From Lichenostomus cassidix (taxonomy: Eukaryota > Chordata > Aves > Passeriformes > Meliphagidae): 64,000 bases of DNA. Location: assembly GCA_008360975.2 (NCBI GenBank), contig CM039182.1, positions 30,074,566 through 30,138,565 of the forward strand, read 5' to 3'. The notes below the pieces were generated by a model. It saw only the letters and a program-made list of their open reading frames with translations, was not told the origin of the DNA and made no database searches. How positions within the stretch are numbered: position 1 is the stretch's first letter; each line of letters opens with the position of its first letter. Below are positions 1-14,198 of this stretch, in pieces. The position numbers and the translations under genes were made by a program.

Positions 1-842
1 TTTTCAGTAGCAGGCTAACACAATTTTCCCAGAACTGTGTTGGCATCCCCAGTAGTGGTGGCACATAAGAAAGATGTTCTGAATGCCAAGTATTGTAGCT
101 TGGAGAAATTGTTAATCTGAGTCTCTTTCAACTGCAAGGGAAAGAATAGCTAAATGTTTCCCAAATGAAAATGGTCCACATAGGGGTAAGGAAAATAATT
201 TTTGTTCCAGACATGTCTAAGTGAAATGCAAAGAACAAGTAAATAAAGAAAATAATTTTTCTGTGTTTCAGACCTTGTTTGAAAGCCTTGAAAATTGAAT
301 TTAGCTTGAGCCTACCAACTAAAATTTCTCTACTGCTTTCAATACTCAGCTACAGAGCAATGTGATATTGATAGCTGTTTCATGTAAAGCTGTTCTGTCC
401 TTGAATAAATGACCATAGAAAATTCAAAAGGTACCTTGCATGGCAGTCAAACAACAGGATTTGATCCTAATTGAGTAGTGGGTGGAACTTTTCTTTTTAA
501 TGAAAAAGGACTCTGGCTGCCCCTGTTTCAACTCTGAAACTTTCATTTGATTATGCTTTGAGATCTGGAATTAATGCAGAGTGGCACTGCCATTTAAAAT
601 TTTATTTTTAAAGGTTTTTCTAAATTATATTCTTTACACTGCTATACATAACATTTTCTTGATGGACATAGGTTAACACCTTTAACTAACCTTTTCCAAC
701 CCAAATGATTCTGTGATTCTGGGATTTTCAACTTGCTCCAAGTGCCAAATAAAATCCAGTCTTGCTAAAGTGTGCCTGACAGGGACCAGTATAACTTGCA
801 TTTGTTTCATTTGTTTCTTACTGTGCTGTCTTTGTGCTGCAG
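1..842 (+). other. HDAC9: 3' end of an upstream HDAC9 intron
   Basis: No coding signal is seen before the acceptor at 841-842. The intron ends with a pyrimidine-rich stretch and TGCTGCAG just before the first exon. It is AT-rich, with a short CR1-like 3' tail at about 680-722. The donor exon lies outside the window. Confidence 0.85.
680..722 (+). mobile_element. CR1 LINE 3'-end fragment (short)
   Basis: The stretch contains CTTTTCCAACCCAAATGATT followed by CTGTGATTCT. This is the usual end of avian CR1 elements: a TTCCAACC motif and then the 8-bp GATTCTRT-type terminal repeats. Only about 40 bp is recognisable, so this is a heavily 5'-truncated or decayed copy. It sits about 120 bp upstream of an HDAC9 exon. 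Confidence 0.55.
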
Positions 843-976
843 GCGTTGTGTATGACAGTCTGATGCTGAAGCACCAGTGCATGTGTGGGAACTATGCTAA
901 TCACCCTGAACATGCTGGAAGAATCCAAAGCATCTGGTCAAGGCTGCAAGAAACTGGGTTGCTAAACAAGTGCGAG
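843..976 (+). CDS. HDAC9: HDAC9 exon a: start of the deacetylase domain, structural-zinc cysteines
   Basis: This 134-bp exon lies between acceptor TGCTGCAG (ends 842) and donor gtaatt (977). Its first two bases complete a Gly codon begun in the previous exon; it ends in phase 0 at Cys-Glu. It encodes [12 protein letters not shown], then [14 protein letters not shown], then [19 protein letters not shown]. Class IIa deacetylases bind a second, structural zinc through a Cys-X-Cys pair and a nearby His, as known from HDAC4 structures. Here those are Cys codons at 878 and 884 and His codons at 902 and 911. This zinc-binding subdomain is thought to shape the class IIa active-site rim and co-repressor (NCoR/SMRT-HDAC3) contact. 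Upstream coding sequence is outside the window. Confidence 0.96.
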
Positions 977-3900
977 GTAATTAAAAATTAAGACTAGATA
1001 CTTGACTTGTTAAAGTAAATAGCAAATTTATTAACTCCTAAACCTGTCTTGCTTCTGTAAAAAGACAGTAATTTGTTTTAGGAATTATTTTGTCTTAAGT
1101 GATAATATTAAAATAATGCATTATAGGAGAGCACACTTCCCAATCACAAAATAAAGGATTTACACAGTGTCATGTATCCACATGCATCAGAATATAAACC
1201 CAGACATGATTATTCCTCACCTTTATAAAGGAATGCAGACAAGCAGTATTCAAACAGTACGTGCAATCCTTCCAATAGCGCAGTTCTTAACTTTTTCAAG
1301 CAGTTAAGGATTTCATTTCTGTAGCATAGAACATTTTTTTAAATATAGTTTGTATCACTCCCTAAGCATATTGCATCTTGTCTTTTTTCAGACTTTAAAG
1401 TCTGTTTTCAAAGCATTTTCCTTTACCTGGTATAGAATGGGTCCCGTGTGAAGCCCCAGTATATTCAAACACAATCATCTAGGCAACAGCAAATTTGTAA
1501 TTTCTTTCTGCTATCATCTCCCTCAAAAAAAATTGCATATTAAAACATGTTTAAATCAAATATGAGCTGTGAGGTTCATATATGATTTGGTTTAGTTAAA
1601 AGCAGTCCTTTCTACCATTCCCTGCTTGCTGTGAGTTGTGCAGCACTGTCAACTTCTGCAGAAGTCTGTGGCAATTGCAGGCACTTCCTTCACTGCAGCA
1701 CAAGTTAACAAAGTTCAGCAAAAATTTGCTAATGTTTTGCAGGATCCCAAAATTTCCAGGGCTCTTATGCTCCATTTTCTTTAATTTCTTTTCTTTATAT
1801 CCTTATGTTTTTACAAACCCGAAGGAGCTGGTTCAGTAGATCTCTTTGAATAGCTATTAGTGACTGTCCATGAAGACCTTGTGTAGGCAGCCCAGTGCAC
1901 TGGGCAGTGAGATATTGCAAGCACTGTAAATGGGTTTGTTGTATACACTCATCTAACTAGATGGCAGCACTCTAACAGGCTAATTCTTTTTTTTAGCTTA
2001 GATAATTTTTCCAGTCTTCAAGAAGACTTTCTTTCAGCAAGGCCCTTAAGGCCACATATCACAAGTGGTTTCACTGGGGGATCACATACTTCAAGATTAG
2101 GTTAAACATGCAGCTGAGTGCTTTACTAAAATAAAGCCTAGTTACCCTCTCAACTCAGGACTCTGTCTTTTCAGGAAAAGACAAAAGAGAGAAAACAAGT
2201 AAAATGCAGTGTGCTACTATGTACTGCTTTCTTCAGTAATAAACAACTATTTCTGAAAAGTAAATAGAGTGGATCTGTAGAAGGTGTAAAATTAAAAAGT
2301 GGTATAGGTTAGTTTTAGGTTCATGCAGTGTAAGAGTTTCCTGGAAAATTTAAAGTTTCCTCTTTAAATTCTACAATTTCAAAACCTGAAATATAGCCTA
2401 TAAGTTCTTGCAAAACCTAGTGAGGGGGCAGAGAGGAAAAAAAGTCACTTCATGTTGAACTGCATTCAGCTAATTTTGACTCCAACCCTGTGCTTTGAAA
2501 TGAGGCTGGAATGGGAAATGAGCTGTCAAAATGTAAACTCTGATGATAAAGCTAAGGAGTCCCAGTGTGAAGCTGGTGTACAGATCTGGTATTTATCTAG
2601 ATCCTCTTATGTAGCTAGAGACAGAATTATATTTGGTGATGCAATCTGTCCTTTGCTTCACTGATTTATCTACCTCTTGCCTGACATCAAACAAATGCTT
2701 AAAACTGCTCACTTCCAAAATAAGAAAGGCTACAGTGAATTGGTGCTCAGGTTCTTTAGAAAGTCATTTAGCTGAATAGATAACTTGTGTCACTAAAGGA
2801 GTGGCTATTGCATTATCCAAGATATAAAAGCCACCATTAAGGTGCTTTCTGGAATATACCACACTGAGGGTGCACAGTCAAAGGATCATGGGCAACTGCA
2901 CTGTCTCTTCTGCTAAATTCTGAATGCCCCCTCATGTACATCACCACTCCTTAACATAATTTCTCAGCATAATTGCCCACAGTTTTTGTCAGATGGAGTG
3001 GGGAGATCACTGGTCAGCTTTTGCCACGTGCATTGCCTAATACAACAAACCAAAGGGCAGCTTAGGAACAGCCACCTGCAGCAGCCCCTTAGGAAATCCT
3101 CTGCAGTAAATCTGAACTTTTTTCCTCTCTGGCTAAAACAGTGGTTCCACAGGAGGGCTGCAGTCCCACTCTTCGTCTGGTAAGGAGTTTTAGGATCAAA
3201 ACAGTTCAGTCAGATGTAGTTCAGGTTTTGTTACCGTGCACTGTATGTATCCTTGGGCACAAGCATGTTTAGTGGGCCCTCCCTATTTTCATAATCTAAC
3301 AAGAAACCCTTATGAAAATGAACAACCTGTATCTATACGACCCTTGTTATCTACAGCAGGTGGCTTTATGTGGTTCCTATATCCTGTAGTGTGGATTAAC
3401 GCCTCTAATACAGCTCAGGTCTTTGGCAATAGGGAGATGACTGGCTGCGTGTACAGAGAATTGGTATCTGTAACTGGACATAGGATGATGACAGTCATAT
3501 ATACTAGGCTGACACCATGCTTGCTGCAGTTCATAGATTAATCTAGACAGACTAATCTAAGCTTAGTGTATTGACTTTGTATCTACCTGCATATATTACT
3601 CATAGTGATCCCATTTATTTTTAAAATACAGTTTGGTAAAATCATAACAAGGTTTGAATAGTGTACACAAGCTGTGTCTTTGCTAAAAAATAAAGTGTGT
3701 CTGAGACTGTTCTCTACCCCTGCAGCCAACTGGCATGGAAAGGCCCATGTTCATACTACCAGGAATGCTCTCTGGCCCATGCCAGTGACCAGACCATGTC
3801 TGGGAGTTGTTTGGGAGAGTGCTAGCTGCTGCTCAGCCAAAGCAGTGTGCAGGACCACTTTAGCAATTTAATAGTATAGACGATTGTGTTACTCTGCCTG

Positions 3901-6900
3901 GGAATGTTTCCTGGCACTACTTAGTCTACTGCTGAAGACACAGCCAGGAGGACTTTTCCAGACTGTATTTTGTCTTTCTAGCCATAGATATTTGTGCTCT
4001 AGAATTATTTAAACAACTGTTTAGAGGACTTTTGCTAGACCAAAAAAAATAGTTATAGCTTTCATTCTATTTTTTCTAATTACATCCTTCTTCCAAACAG
4101 ATAGATGAATTCTGCCATTGGCTTCCTTAAGACAAGGGAAAAATGCATTCAGATCATTGCCAGTTCTGGAGAGACAGATTTGAGAGACCAGTCCCTGACT
4201 GAGTTCAGAGCAGAAGAGTAGAGTAATCCACACACATAGACATCCACACACGCACCCCCATAGTGAACTCTTTTATAGTCCTGGTATATATGTATTGGAA
4301 AAACAAAATTCAGACACAATATTTTTGCATTAGTTTTAAAGTTTTATGTATGTTTGATGAAATGCCTGTTTGACTGACAGATGCAGAACAGACAGTTATC
4401 AAATGCAGACCAGCGCAACTAAAAGAGGCAAAAATTGGCATAAAAACATTCATTGTATTTTTTTTTTTTACAGTTTTCCCTTGGCAAAGAGCAATACCTA
4501 GCTGCCCTACCTTTGGGACAATAAAGGGACTGAATTATGTTTTCTTAGGGGTCTCTACTTTCCACTTGTTCTAGGGAGAGGAAGTATTCACACAACTCCT
4601 TTGGGGCTATAATTTATACACACATGACTGACATCAGGCTGCAGTGATCAGCACAGTTTCAGAACACAAAAGAAGAATGTAGCCATGATCCTGCTTTGTG
4701 CCCCCACCTTTACTTCCTGTAGGGATGGTGGTCCAGCAACATTTTTCTTTTTAGCCTAGAATTTGTTCTGAATTTTGGTATTTTTCTGGATTAGGGAGGC
4801 ATCTTACACCTCCTGCTGTCCACATCACATGGACTGAAAGAGAAAGAAGGAAAGAATTTAAATTTGAGTCTGCCGGATCACATAAACTGAAATATATGAA
4901 AAGGCTCCAGTCTTTAAACATCAAATTTCCTCTAAAGATAAAAAAAAAAATCAGGAAAAATTAACATTTAAGAGCAAAAAACTTTAGCGTGTTTAACATA
5001 TTCAGGTTAGGCACTGGATGACCAAAACACATGAAGAGAATAAATGCATCTCTATGTGGGTGCATGTGTGCCAGAGGCAAGCTTGCAATTCCCACATGGT
5101 GGAGAGAGAGCAAGCAATGTGGGTATATTGACTGGCAAAAGACATGTTATCTGTGAGTAGTTTTGAAAACAAGAGAGAAATTGACAACTATGAGAAATCT
5201 CAGGAAGGTAGGAAAAAATCTGAAGATCTTGTTTACATACTGATAGCCTAAGGGAATTTCATACAAATAGCTGCAGTACAGGCAATGGACATATTACACG
5301 GAGAGACTCGAGTGAGAAATATTCCTTAACCACTGTCACAATTCCTGTTAGTTTAGCAGAGAGAAACAGGCAGCATCACCTTTGTCTTTCTGAATCTCTG
5401 GCTGTGAATGAGTTTATTCTGCTAAAAGTTTAACCAAAACCTTCAGTTTAATAGATGTTGTCTGTGTGAAAATTTAATGGTCTCTTTTAAACAGAAGACC
5501 AGACTTTGACCTTAAATTCTGTGAAAGGTGAAAACACTTTACCCTTGTGGGGAGAATGGATTTCTAGTTCTAGATGAATTCTTGAAGCACTCAGGTGCAA
5601 ATATTTTGCTCTCCTGAGATGTATAAATGTCTCTGTTGATAAGGGAACCGTGTATGTCAGACGACAAAGCCAACACACAAATTGTCATACACATTAGAAA
5701 AGGATGACTTGCCTTCTACTAAGGATGTAGTAGATGGGTAGATGTATTATTCAAATTCTCTGGAATGAAGCAAATACTGTTCATCTGTTCTTCTATGCTA
5801 TTTCTCCTTTTTCACTGGCTTTATGCCAATTTTCTGCTACATTTTATGTTTTTGACACTACCACGGTCAAAGAAAATTACAAAAGACACTTCCAAATAAA
5901 AAAAAAGATGTGGCTAAAAGTGTATATGTAAAGTTTTACAAATGCATGTGTTCTGTTGTCTGATAACTCATGCTAGTGAGAGCCAAAAGTGGTCACTTTG
6001 CATAACTAAAGTTACATTAGAGACTCTGGCAACCTATTTAGGACATATGATTCTGTAGATCTGCTAAATCCTGACATCATTGTGTGAGAAATGTTAGAAA
6101 TTATTACAGGTAATTTTTAATGCACTTTTTTCCTCTGTGCAGAGCCTTAGATAGTTGGGATTGATATGCAGAGATACTGCAAGGATGGGATGAAAGGAAC
6201 ACTAAATGGGATAGGAATGCAGAAACAGCACAGATGTGCACTGTTTATCCTTCCATTTCCTCCTGCCATCTATAGTGCAAATATACTTGCTGATGTTAGA
6301 GCTGGAGAAGCTGTGGAGAACGAGCAGCTCTGGGCTCTGCCTGCCCTGCCAGCTCAGCTGATGGCTACACTCCAAGGACCTCACTGGGGGGAGCTGCCTG
6401 GAGTGGGGTGTCCTGTTCAGTGCTACTTGATTTCTGCACCAAACTGAATTCTGCATAACCTGATTCTACCCTAGAGAATTTGACTGGTGATATTGGGTAG
6501 GAGGTATGCTGTTGGCAAGACATTTTGGGAGGCCACCTCCAGACCAGATATCACAGAGCACCTCATTGTAAAAGCAATGGCTAGTTGTGTGTCTTTTTAT
6601 AATTAAAGGGATACGGCATTCAATTTAACAACATTTTTTTAAAAGCTAAACAATTAACTTTCTCAAACATGTCTGAGAGTTTTTGTATACCCTGTAGAAA
6701 ATATGTGACCAGAGAGTGAATATTTTGCTCAAGGTTCTTTGGTGTGACCTTCATAAAATTCCTCTTTACTTTTCCTATACATTTATTTTATCTTTCCTAA
6801 AAGCCAAACTCCCTTCCCAGTTTTGCTGTGGAGAATTGGGTATACACATTTTAATGCAGCTTGTTAGAAACATTGACCTTAATGAGAATGGATGAAGGAA

Positions 6901-8659
6901 TAAATGTTGCCAGTCACCTCACTTGTGAAGAAAAATATTTTATCTGACCCAGAAGAACCATTACAGAGTTTACCGACTCCATGAAGTAACATAATGTGCT
7001 GATTTTGATTGTGCAACTGTGTGTTAAAAGGATGTGAGTGCACTGCTACAAATTCTCATGTGAGACTGGGAGAGGCTTGAAGAAATTAGAGATGAAAAAG
7101 GGTTTATTAAGTCATTTAGTTCTTGGATCATTCCCTAAAATGTTCTTTCCACTGCTGTGTCTAGTCAAGTTTTAAACACTGCAAGAAATAGGGCTTCCAC
7201 CATTTCCCTGAGGGGGAGCTTGTTCCACAGTCATCTAGCTCTAACTCTTAGGATATTTTTCCTGATTAGTCAGAAAAAATTCCCACTGCTTAACTCAATA
7301 TAAATGGAGTGCATGGTTCTTCTGACTCCCCATCCCCCAGGCATCTCCTTTTTTCTTTTGTGCACATTTTTTTAAATATTCGTAATATTGCTTTCTTCTC
7401 CCAGTGCAGAGGTTGATGCTTTCCAAGGGGTAGGACAAGGTATTGGATCCAATAAAAATTACAATTTAACCTTTAGAAAAAATAGAGTTAAATCAATTTC
7501 TGTAACAGGTAAATCAGTCTAATTGAAAATAGGGTAGTCTATTTAGGTAACAGCTGTACGTGTGTATCTGTAGAGCTTGAGAGCCAGACAGATCCAGTCT
7601 AAGCTGTGAGAGATTTTGCCCTCGGTGCTCATAAGGACCAGATCTGCAAAGAGGGTCCAAGACCTTAAAATCAAGCTGTTTACTCTTTATCCAATATCAA
7701 CAGGCAGTATGATCTTAGGTCCAGAACTTTGTTGACAGTGCTGCTTATTACACCCAATCCTGAACAAAATCTGATTCAAGTTGCTGTGTCTGCAAAGGCT
7801 GTGCAGCACTAGCACAAGCAGAGAAATCAATATTTTTATGACAAGCTGTAGCTCCAAATACATACAAGGAGCAGATAAGCCAAATAAGAAAGTGTTAGCT
7901 TTATCTTTCCTTTCCCATCTTTTCTCCTTTCTAAACTGATTAAATTTCAATGGATTTGTAGAAAGATGTCCCAGATTTTTTACCTCTGGTTTTAGGGTGA
8001 GTACAGGGTGGAGAAACAGTTAAATAGACAAACTTCACTTACAAAAATGTAAGAAAGCAAGTGAGTCAGCATGTGTAACAGCAAAAATGATCCTGGGATA
8101 TTGATCATACATAAAAAATTTAAAAGCATATGCAAATATATTATTAAAGCATTTAAAGTTTAATTCTTTTTTTTTCCCCTGTCTCTCCTCACTGTGATCA
8201 TGTTCTTCCTAGCAGCATAAATCACAAGTACTAGTAATGATGCAAAAAACATTAATCCTCATTCCAAACACATCTGCAGCTTACAGGTGTGAATAAGTTT
8301 TTGCCTCTAAATTAGAACTTTTTCTAGCCAGATTTCTTACTTAAGAAATATTTCATCTTTTGGTTTGTATCTCTTAATATATTATGTAGAAAAGAGGCAG
8401 AATCTTTTCTTTTTCTTCTACGTGAAACCCTGTATTAAGTCTCCTAAGACTTAAGTGAAGGATTTTGTGATAAAGCACACATGCATTTGTTTTTCATATA
8501 GCATTACTTTAATAAACAAATCAGTGTCACATTCCTGCATGACGCAATTTCAACCCATTATTAATCATACTAAATGTTATTTCGGACCTTTACTTTTTTT
8601 TTTTTCTCTCCCTAAATATTGTCAGTGGAATATTGTAGGCCTCTGCTGTTTTCTTTCAG
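977..8659 (+). other. HDAC9: HDAC9 intron (7.7 kb)
   Basis: This is AT-rich intronic sequence. Open frames here are short, overlapping and lack recognisable protein domains. A decayed CR1/L3-like fragment lies at about 7080-7330. The acceptor tract is T-rich (8586-8659, ending TTCTTTCAG). No RNA gene was recognised. Confidence 0.85.
7080..7330 (-). mobile_element. Decayed CR1/L3-like LINE fragment, antisense
   Basis: The + strand carries GGGCTTCCACCATTTCCCTG, then CTTGTTCCACAGTC and ATTTTTCCTGATTAG. This order (compare CCACCACCTCTCTGGG, CTGTTCCA and TTTTTCCTAATAT) is that of the 3' region of CR1-superfamily LINEs in reverse orientation. It is strongly diverged, so an old insertion is likely. 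The family is not certain; an unrelated old SINE is the alternative. Confidence 0.45.
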
Positions 8660-8780
8660 CGAATTCGAGGTCGAAAAGCCAGTCTGGAGGAAATACAGCT
8701 GGTTCACTCTGAACATCATTCACTGCTGTATGGCACCAGCCCACTGAACAGACAGAAGCTGGACCCCAGGAAACTCCTAG
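8660..8780 (+). CDS. HDAC9: HDAC9 exon b: deacetylase domain, N-terminal helices
   Basis: This 121-bp exon starts after TTCTTTCAG and ends in phase 1 before a gtctgt donor. It encodes [20 protein letters not shown], followed by [20 protein letters not shown] and the first base of a Gly codon. [10 protein letters not shown] and [13 protein letters not shown] are typical class IIa segments that lead into the active-site fold. Spelling agrees with HDAC9 ([20 protein letters not shown]) better than with HDAC4 ([20 protein letters not shown]), as recalled. The donor has C at +3 and T at +4, so it is weaker than its neighbours. Confidence 0.96.
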
Positions 8781-11750
8781 GTCTGTACAGGCCTCTATTC
8801 TACTGAGAACAGCACATTCCAGCACTGTCATTAGTCATAGCTGGTGTCAGTTTAAAACACTTGGCAAGCAGTGTGACAAAAATTCACTTTTTCCAAATGC
8901 ATTGCTATGTGGAAGGGGAATGTTACAATGGAAGCCAAATACAGATTAGCAAAATACACCGGCTGGAAAGCAGCAATACGAGTTTCTCCTCATTTGCTTC
9001 AAAAATCATCAGTGTTAACCTTTTATTGTAACTTGTTCTCCATTGGAGGTCAGTGGCAATTTTGAACACAGTTGGTTTTCTACCTCCTCGTGTTCTTTGA
9101 TTCGAAACCAGGAATTTAAGAAACACTTGCTTGTCAGAATTGCTTGTTTGCTGTTCTCATTTGCTTTATTTCAATTATTTCAGCCACTCTGACTGCAGAT
9201 ACTATGCCTAAGTTTTGCTAATAAGTGAACTTTATTTTAATGCCTTCTCATTCTGCTGGATATGATATCTTTCTGAATAACAGGGGAAAAACACATTAAT
9301 ATATTAAATGCACCTATGGTTGTACAGAATAGCAGAAAATGACAGGCTTTTCATGTAAAATATCTTCATGTATAGCCAATGCTCAGCATACGCCTTTTAT
9401 AAAAAAAAGTAGGGTCATATTGAGCTCTGCCATTAGTGCAGCATGAAGCAAGTCTACTTGTCAGGAACACACAGAAAACTAGTGCATTTTGGAAATAATC
9501 TGTCAGTGAAATCCTGCCATTTATGTCTCAGCACACTGGATGCAACATTCTAATTCTCAGTTACTTTTATAATTCTTCTAAGATGTGGAGCTTTTCCTAA
9601 ATGTAATCACATCCAACACAAATAGAAATAATACTAGCCATCAAAAAAAATTGCTGCCACAATTCTAGTATTACATCACAATTATTTTGCTTTGGAAACT
9701 TACGCTGTTTCTTCTGTCAGGCAGACTTGTTGCTTCAGGGAGTCCTAAGATCATAATGTAATGTAGGTTTATACATTTTCCTAGCCAAGGCAACATCAAA
9801 TCTGAAAAATACTTAGAGCATAATAGATTCTTAGGAACTTGAATTTCTAAGTAGGAAATTCTCCTTAAAAAAAAAAATAAGGTGAAAAAAGGTGTTTCCA
9901 AGAAAACCTTCCGAATTCCTCCAAAATTAAAATTCGGAAACATTTTTATTTAATTTCATCAACATTTTTAAATTGTTCCTTTTTGATACAATCAAGCATT
10001 TAATTTCAATTTTTTTGTTCAATTAATTTTATTTTGCACATTATTTAATATAACATACACTGATATAAAATATTGTTCCAGTTTTGGATCTCAGTGGTTG
10101 AGCAGCCTCTGGGATGCAGTGTGCAGTTGCAGATACAAGGTTAAGAAGGAACTGACCTGTGTTTCTGCTGATGTACACAGAACACAGAAAGCTTTGTTTA
10201 TCCTATCTCAGAAAACCATTTCTTGGCCCACAGTTCCTTACTGGACATTCTTTGCCTTTTTTATTAGACACTTTGTCCAAAACATTCGCTCTCTAAGCTT
10301 ATATCAAGAATATATTCTGAGTGTATCCTTGGCTCAATGCCCTTTACTCTCTCTGTTTCTAGGCTATTTTCTTGCTGCATCTCACATGACCTTTCACCAA
10401 GACAAAGTCAATAAAACACCCTTCCCACATGCTTTTGCATGTGACTGTCTTTTTGCTGGAATCTCCAATAATTTGGGCTTCCAGACTCTTGGATAAAACT
10501 ACTTAATTGTCACATTTTTCCAAAATTCTGTGTGACTGTTCCTGATTTTGTTGTCCTAATTTCAGTGAGGCTAAACCTAACCAATCCTGACATTAAAATT
10601 AACATCTTGGTATATTACAGAAGTTTAAAATATATGTACCAAGGGAGAAAAATCTCAAGAAAAAGTTTCTCATAAAAAATGTCATCAATAACAACATTGT
10701 CTCAGAAAATACTTTTATTTCAATGAAAGTGTATTTTTTTTCCACAGAAATAGTTCCATCAAATGATGGCTTGCATTCTAATGAAAAGTAGGGCCTAACC
10801 TTTTCTTTTCTTACTCCTCTACCCATCCAGAAAGAAAGAGGAACTATTTGCTCTCCACTTATGCTCCAGAAAAGCATTTGTTTGTTCCCTGTTCCTCTTC
10901 AGAAGAGTGCATCTGCTTTGTCTGAAGATCTTTTATTTTCTTTCACTAACAAGCACCTTCTGCACCTTTCAAACAGAAAAGAAACACCTGAAGGAATGAA
11001 ATTTAAGTATGACTAGGGCTAGTAATGCGCTACTTGTCAATAAGTGCTTATTTCAGCTTCCCTGTTCAAGAAAAAAACTTGTTCTGGAAGATTGAAAAAC
11101 AGTGTGACTGGAAACTACTCAAATCAATGAGACTTATGCACATATTCATCTATTCCTAATGGTTTACAAGTAAAAACTTGCTTGAATTCTTGGCTTTATT
11201 TTTCTTGCATCAGGGTCTACAAATGCAGCTATTCCAAACAACCCCTTTCAACTTCTACCCTATTGTGTAGTTAAGCTTTGGTCTGATGTACTTTAATGTG
11301 TGTTAAGCAACATATTATGTTGTGCTACCATTGTCTTGACACAAAGGAAATTAATATGCAGCTACATGTCACATCAAATTATGGTTTCATGTGACAGAAT
11401 ACAACCTTACAAAACTCTTCATATAAATTCAAGGACAGAACAGTAAACATTTCTTACAAATTTGCTTCCTTTTTTCCTCTCCAACTGTCCTTAAGAAACT
11501 GTCACTAAAAGTCAAGTTTCCTACTATTAAAAGTTTGTAAATGTGAGAAATACACTGTCAACACATGCCTGACAGTGAGTCAGTAATTAAAGTGCAACTA
11601 AAAGATGCATCAAAAAGCATCCATGCAATTCCAATTTCAAATTAATGAAGAAATAAACACTTAGCTGAAATGGTTTTTGCTCTTTAGGGATGACACTGAG
11701 AATAACAAGGTTAAAAAGTGAACATATTTTTTAATTTGGATTTTTTCTCC

Positions 11751-11768
11751 TTTTTTTTTTTTTTTTTT
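11751..11768. repeat. Poly(T) tract, 18 bp
   Basis: An uninterrupted run of T lies within an already T-rich stretch. No retroposon body or target-site duplication was found beside it, so it is listed as simple sequence. Confidence 0.8.
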
Positions 11769-13351
11769 GAAAGTGAGTTTTTTGCTTGTCATTTTTCCTC
11801 AGTTCATCAGACTTTCAGTCCCCAGTCATCAACCTTGTAAAGCAGCTTCCTTGACTTCTGTAGGGACCTGACCTCGGCCAGTGATAGGTGTCTCAACACC
11901 TAATTTAACAAACTGGCCTTTGTGCATTGATATTTTAGAATACAAATCTTGGAACATTTCTAGCTCTATAATTAAAATGTTGTGCTCAATCTCAAGTGAT
12001 TTGCTGGTGACTATAAACTCTGCCCTAGTGCAAAGTCAAAAATATTTGCTTATTTAGAATTTTTCTTCTACCTTACTTGAAGTATTCCAATATCTTCTGG
12101 GATATCAACTTCAAACATCATGGGAAATTCTCACTTCAATTCAGTTTCATGGTAGCTTTTTCCTATTGATTTTCATTTATGGCAATGTTGTGAGCTTTCC
12201 TTTTTTGTGAGGCTAGATAGGTGATGGACTTTCTCTTAGTCCAACATTTCCCCACTGTTCTTTTCATGAAATCATAATGTTTTTCTTGTTCTTCAGAATA
12301 TGGCAACTGTTTTTGTTTTTAACTATCATGCAATAAGAAGCAAGTATTCTGGCAAGTTTCTTGACACATTGAGAAGGCTTAAGTGCTTGTTTTCCCCAGT
12401 TTTAGACCTATCTTCTGATTGATTTTAGTGTCCTTACTCACCATCTGCTTTTCTGTTTATACTTTGTGTTTATTGTTTTTAATAGTATTTACCATGCACA
12501 ATGTGCCTGGCTGCAGGGAGATAAATGAGAATTCATCTGTTCTCCCTTATACCCCACCTCTGAAATGGAATTTAGGATAAAAAGCCTACTCATTCAATAA
12601 TCTAAAAATGCCTTCTTTTATCTCAAATTATAGCTTATGTTTTCATTAATGTCTCCTGGCACATTAACAGCACTAATTTTTTAGTTATCTGCTCAAGACT
12701 TTTTCATCTTCCCCATAGTGAAAAGTGAAAAATTGGTCCTTGGATCTGCTTAGCAAGAAATCTGGAAATTCCAACCTGCACCTCTACTCTGACAGTCTCC
12801 TGCAGCCAACATTTCCTTGCATGTCTGGGGCCATTAGGACTCACAGTATGAGAATACTCTGCATAGCTGCTGCACCTGCATTTCCCCTGGTAGCTCCACA
12901 GGAGGTTTTGTTTGGCTTCTCTAACACACTGTGCAAACTGATCAAAGGCCTCTAGTCGGGTAAAAATGCATCTTGGATTTTACTCAAAGTGTAAAGCACT
13001 TTCTTCATCCCAGACCTTGCAGTCTGGTCTCTTGTACTTCAAAGATGATGGCTTATAATTGTCTTTATGCATTTCATTGGCACCTGCTAAACATGAGTAA
13101 CTGCAGCATTCGCCCCTTTCATAACAAGGGGTGACTCCTCTAGGTAACTCAAGTGATTCACTATCTAATGTTTCCTCCAGATGGCAAAGTTACAAAGCCA
13201 GTTCTGTGATACGGCAGGGGAAAAGCTTATGTTCTCTTCCACAGCTGCCTTAGGATCAGATTACACACTGGGATAGAAACTGCATCAAATCCTGAGATCC
13301 TTACCCGGTTTTCATATTGTTGTTATCAACATAAACAGTGAGTTTACTAGT

Positions 13352-13425
13352 ACAAAAAAAAAAACAAACCAAAAAACAAAACCCCCCACCAAAAAATAAA
13401 ATCAAACACAAAACCCAAAAAACCA
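13352..13425. repeat. A/C-rich low-complexity tract
   Basis: About 75 bp on the + strand consists of A runs separated by C or CC blocks, for example CAAAAAAAAAAAACAAACC and AACCCCCCACC. The strand asymmetry produces a spurious T/G-rich minus-strand open frame. Confidence 0.7.
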
Positions 13426-14198
13426 CGAATGAATAAAATGTGAGTATAAATATTAAGATAAACCCTATCATACTGGCTAACACATAGTGTATAACTAGCT
13501 AGAAATTAAATTGTAAAGCATATTAAATTTTTGTTCCCATTAGTATAATGTATTTACTGAATAATCCTGAAAAAGTATTATTTCAAGTTTTGTTTTCAAA
13601 ATATTAATACTGTCATTGATGGAATGTAAATGAAGAAAAGAGCATTTTTTTCACAGAAAGACTAAAGCTGCCAAATTTTCAAAGAGAAACTCTTTTGAAG
13701 GGAAAAAGCTACGAATTAGTTATCAGTTTCATGTAAACTTAATGTGGTTCCCTCTGTTGTCAGTGAAAAGAAACAGGTACTTCTCAAGCATAGTTCATCC
13801 CATCAGTCATCTAGGCTGGGTGGAGATGCCTGCCTCACTCCTGGCTGGAAAAGAAGCTGAGATGAGTAGCTTAGACAAGGTGCTTATCAGCTACAGATAT
13901 CAGGATGATTAGTCACCCTAGTTCAGAGTGATTTTCTGTGGAGTTTTGATCATTATATTTCTTTAAAACTACTGCCTACTAATCCTAAAATTTGTCACTG
14001 TTGCATAACAGTACCTTAAATGTCCCATAGTTAATTTTATTTCTAAGTATTATGATTATTTTTGTATTTATATCTGGCATTTTAATTGTGTAATATTCAA
14101 ATCTGAATTACTGTAGAGTAAGGAAGTACTGTTCCGATATTTAAATTTCTTTTTGATAAATGATGCTTATTGTTTGTTTTTTTTTCTTTAATATATAG

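Larger units (their letters stand above)
8781..14198 (+). other. HDAC9: HDAC9 intron (5.4 kb)
   Basis: This is AT-rich intron without supported genes. It contains a pure T tract (11751-11768) and an A/C-rich low-complexity stretch (about 13352-13425). A 132-codon open frame at 10098-10496 has no recognisable domain and is taken as chance. The acceptor is preceded by a T-rich tract and ends AATATATAG. Confidence 0.85.

Noticed and set aside
6160..6460. Overlapping 93- and 84-codon frames on both strands
   Set aside because: This is a slightly GC-richer intron stretch. Opposed frames with no domain and no repeat family could be assigned.
10098..10496. 132-codon + open frame
   Set aside because: Its composition is like that of the surrounding intron, it has no domain, and no splice sites join it to HDAC9.
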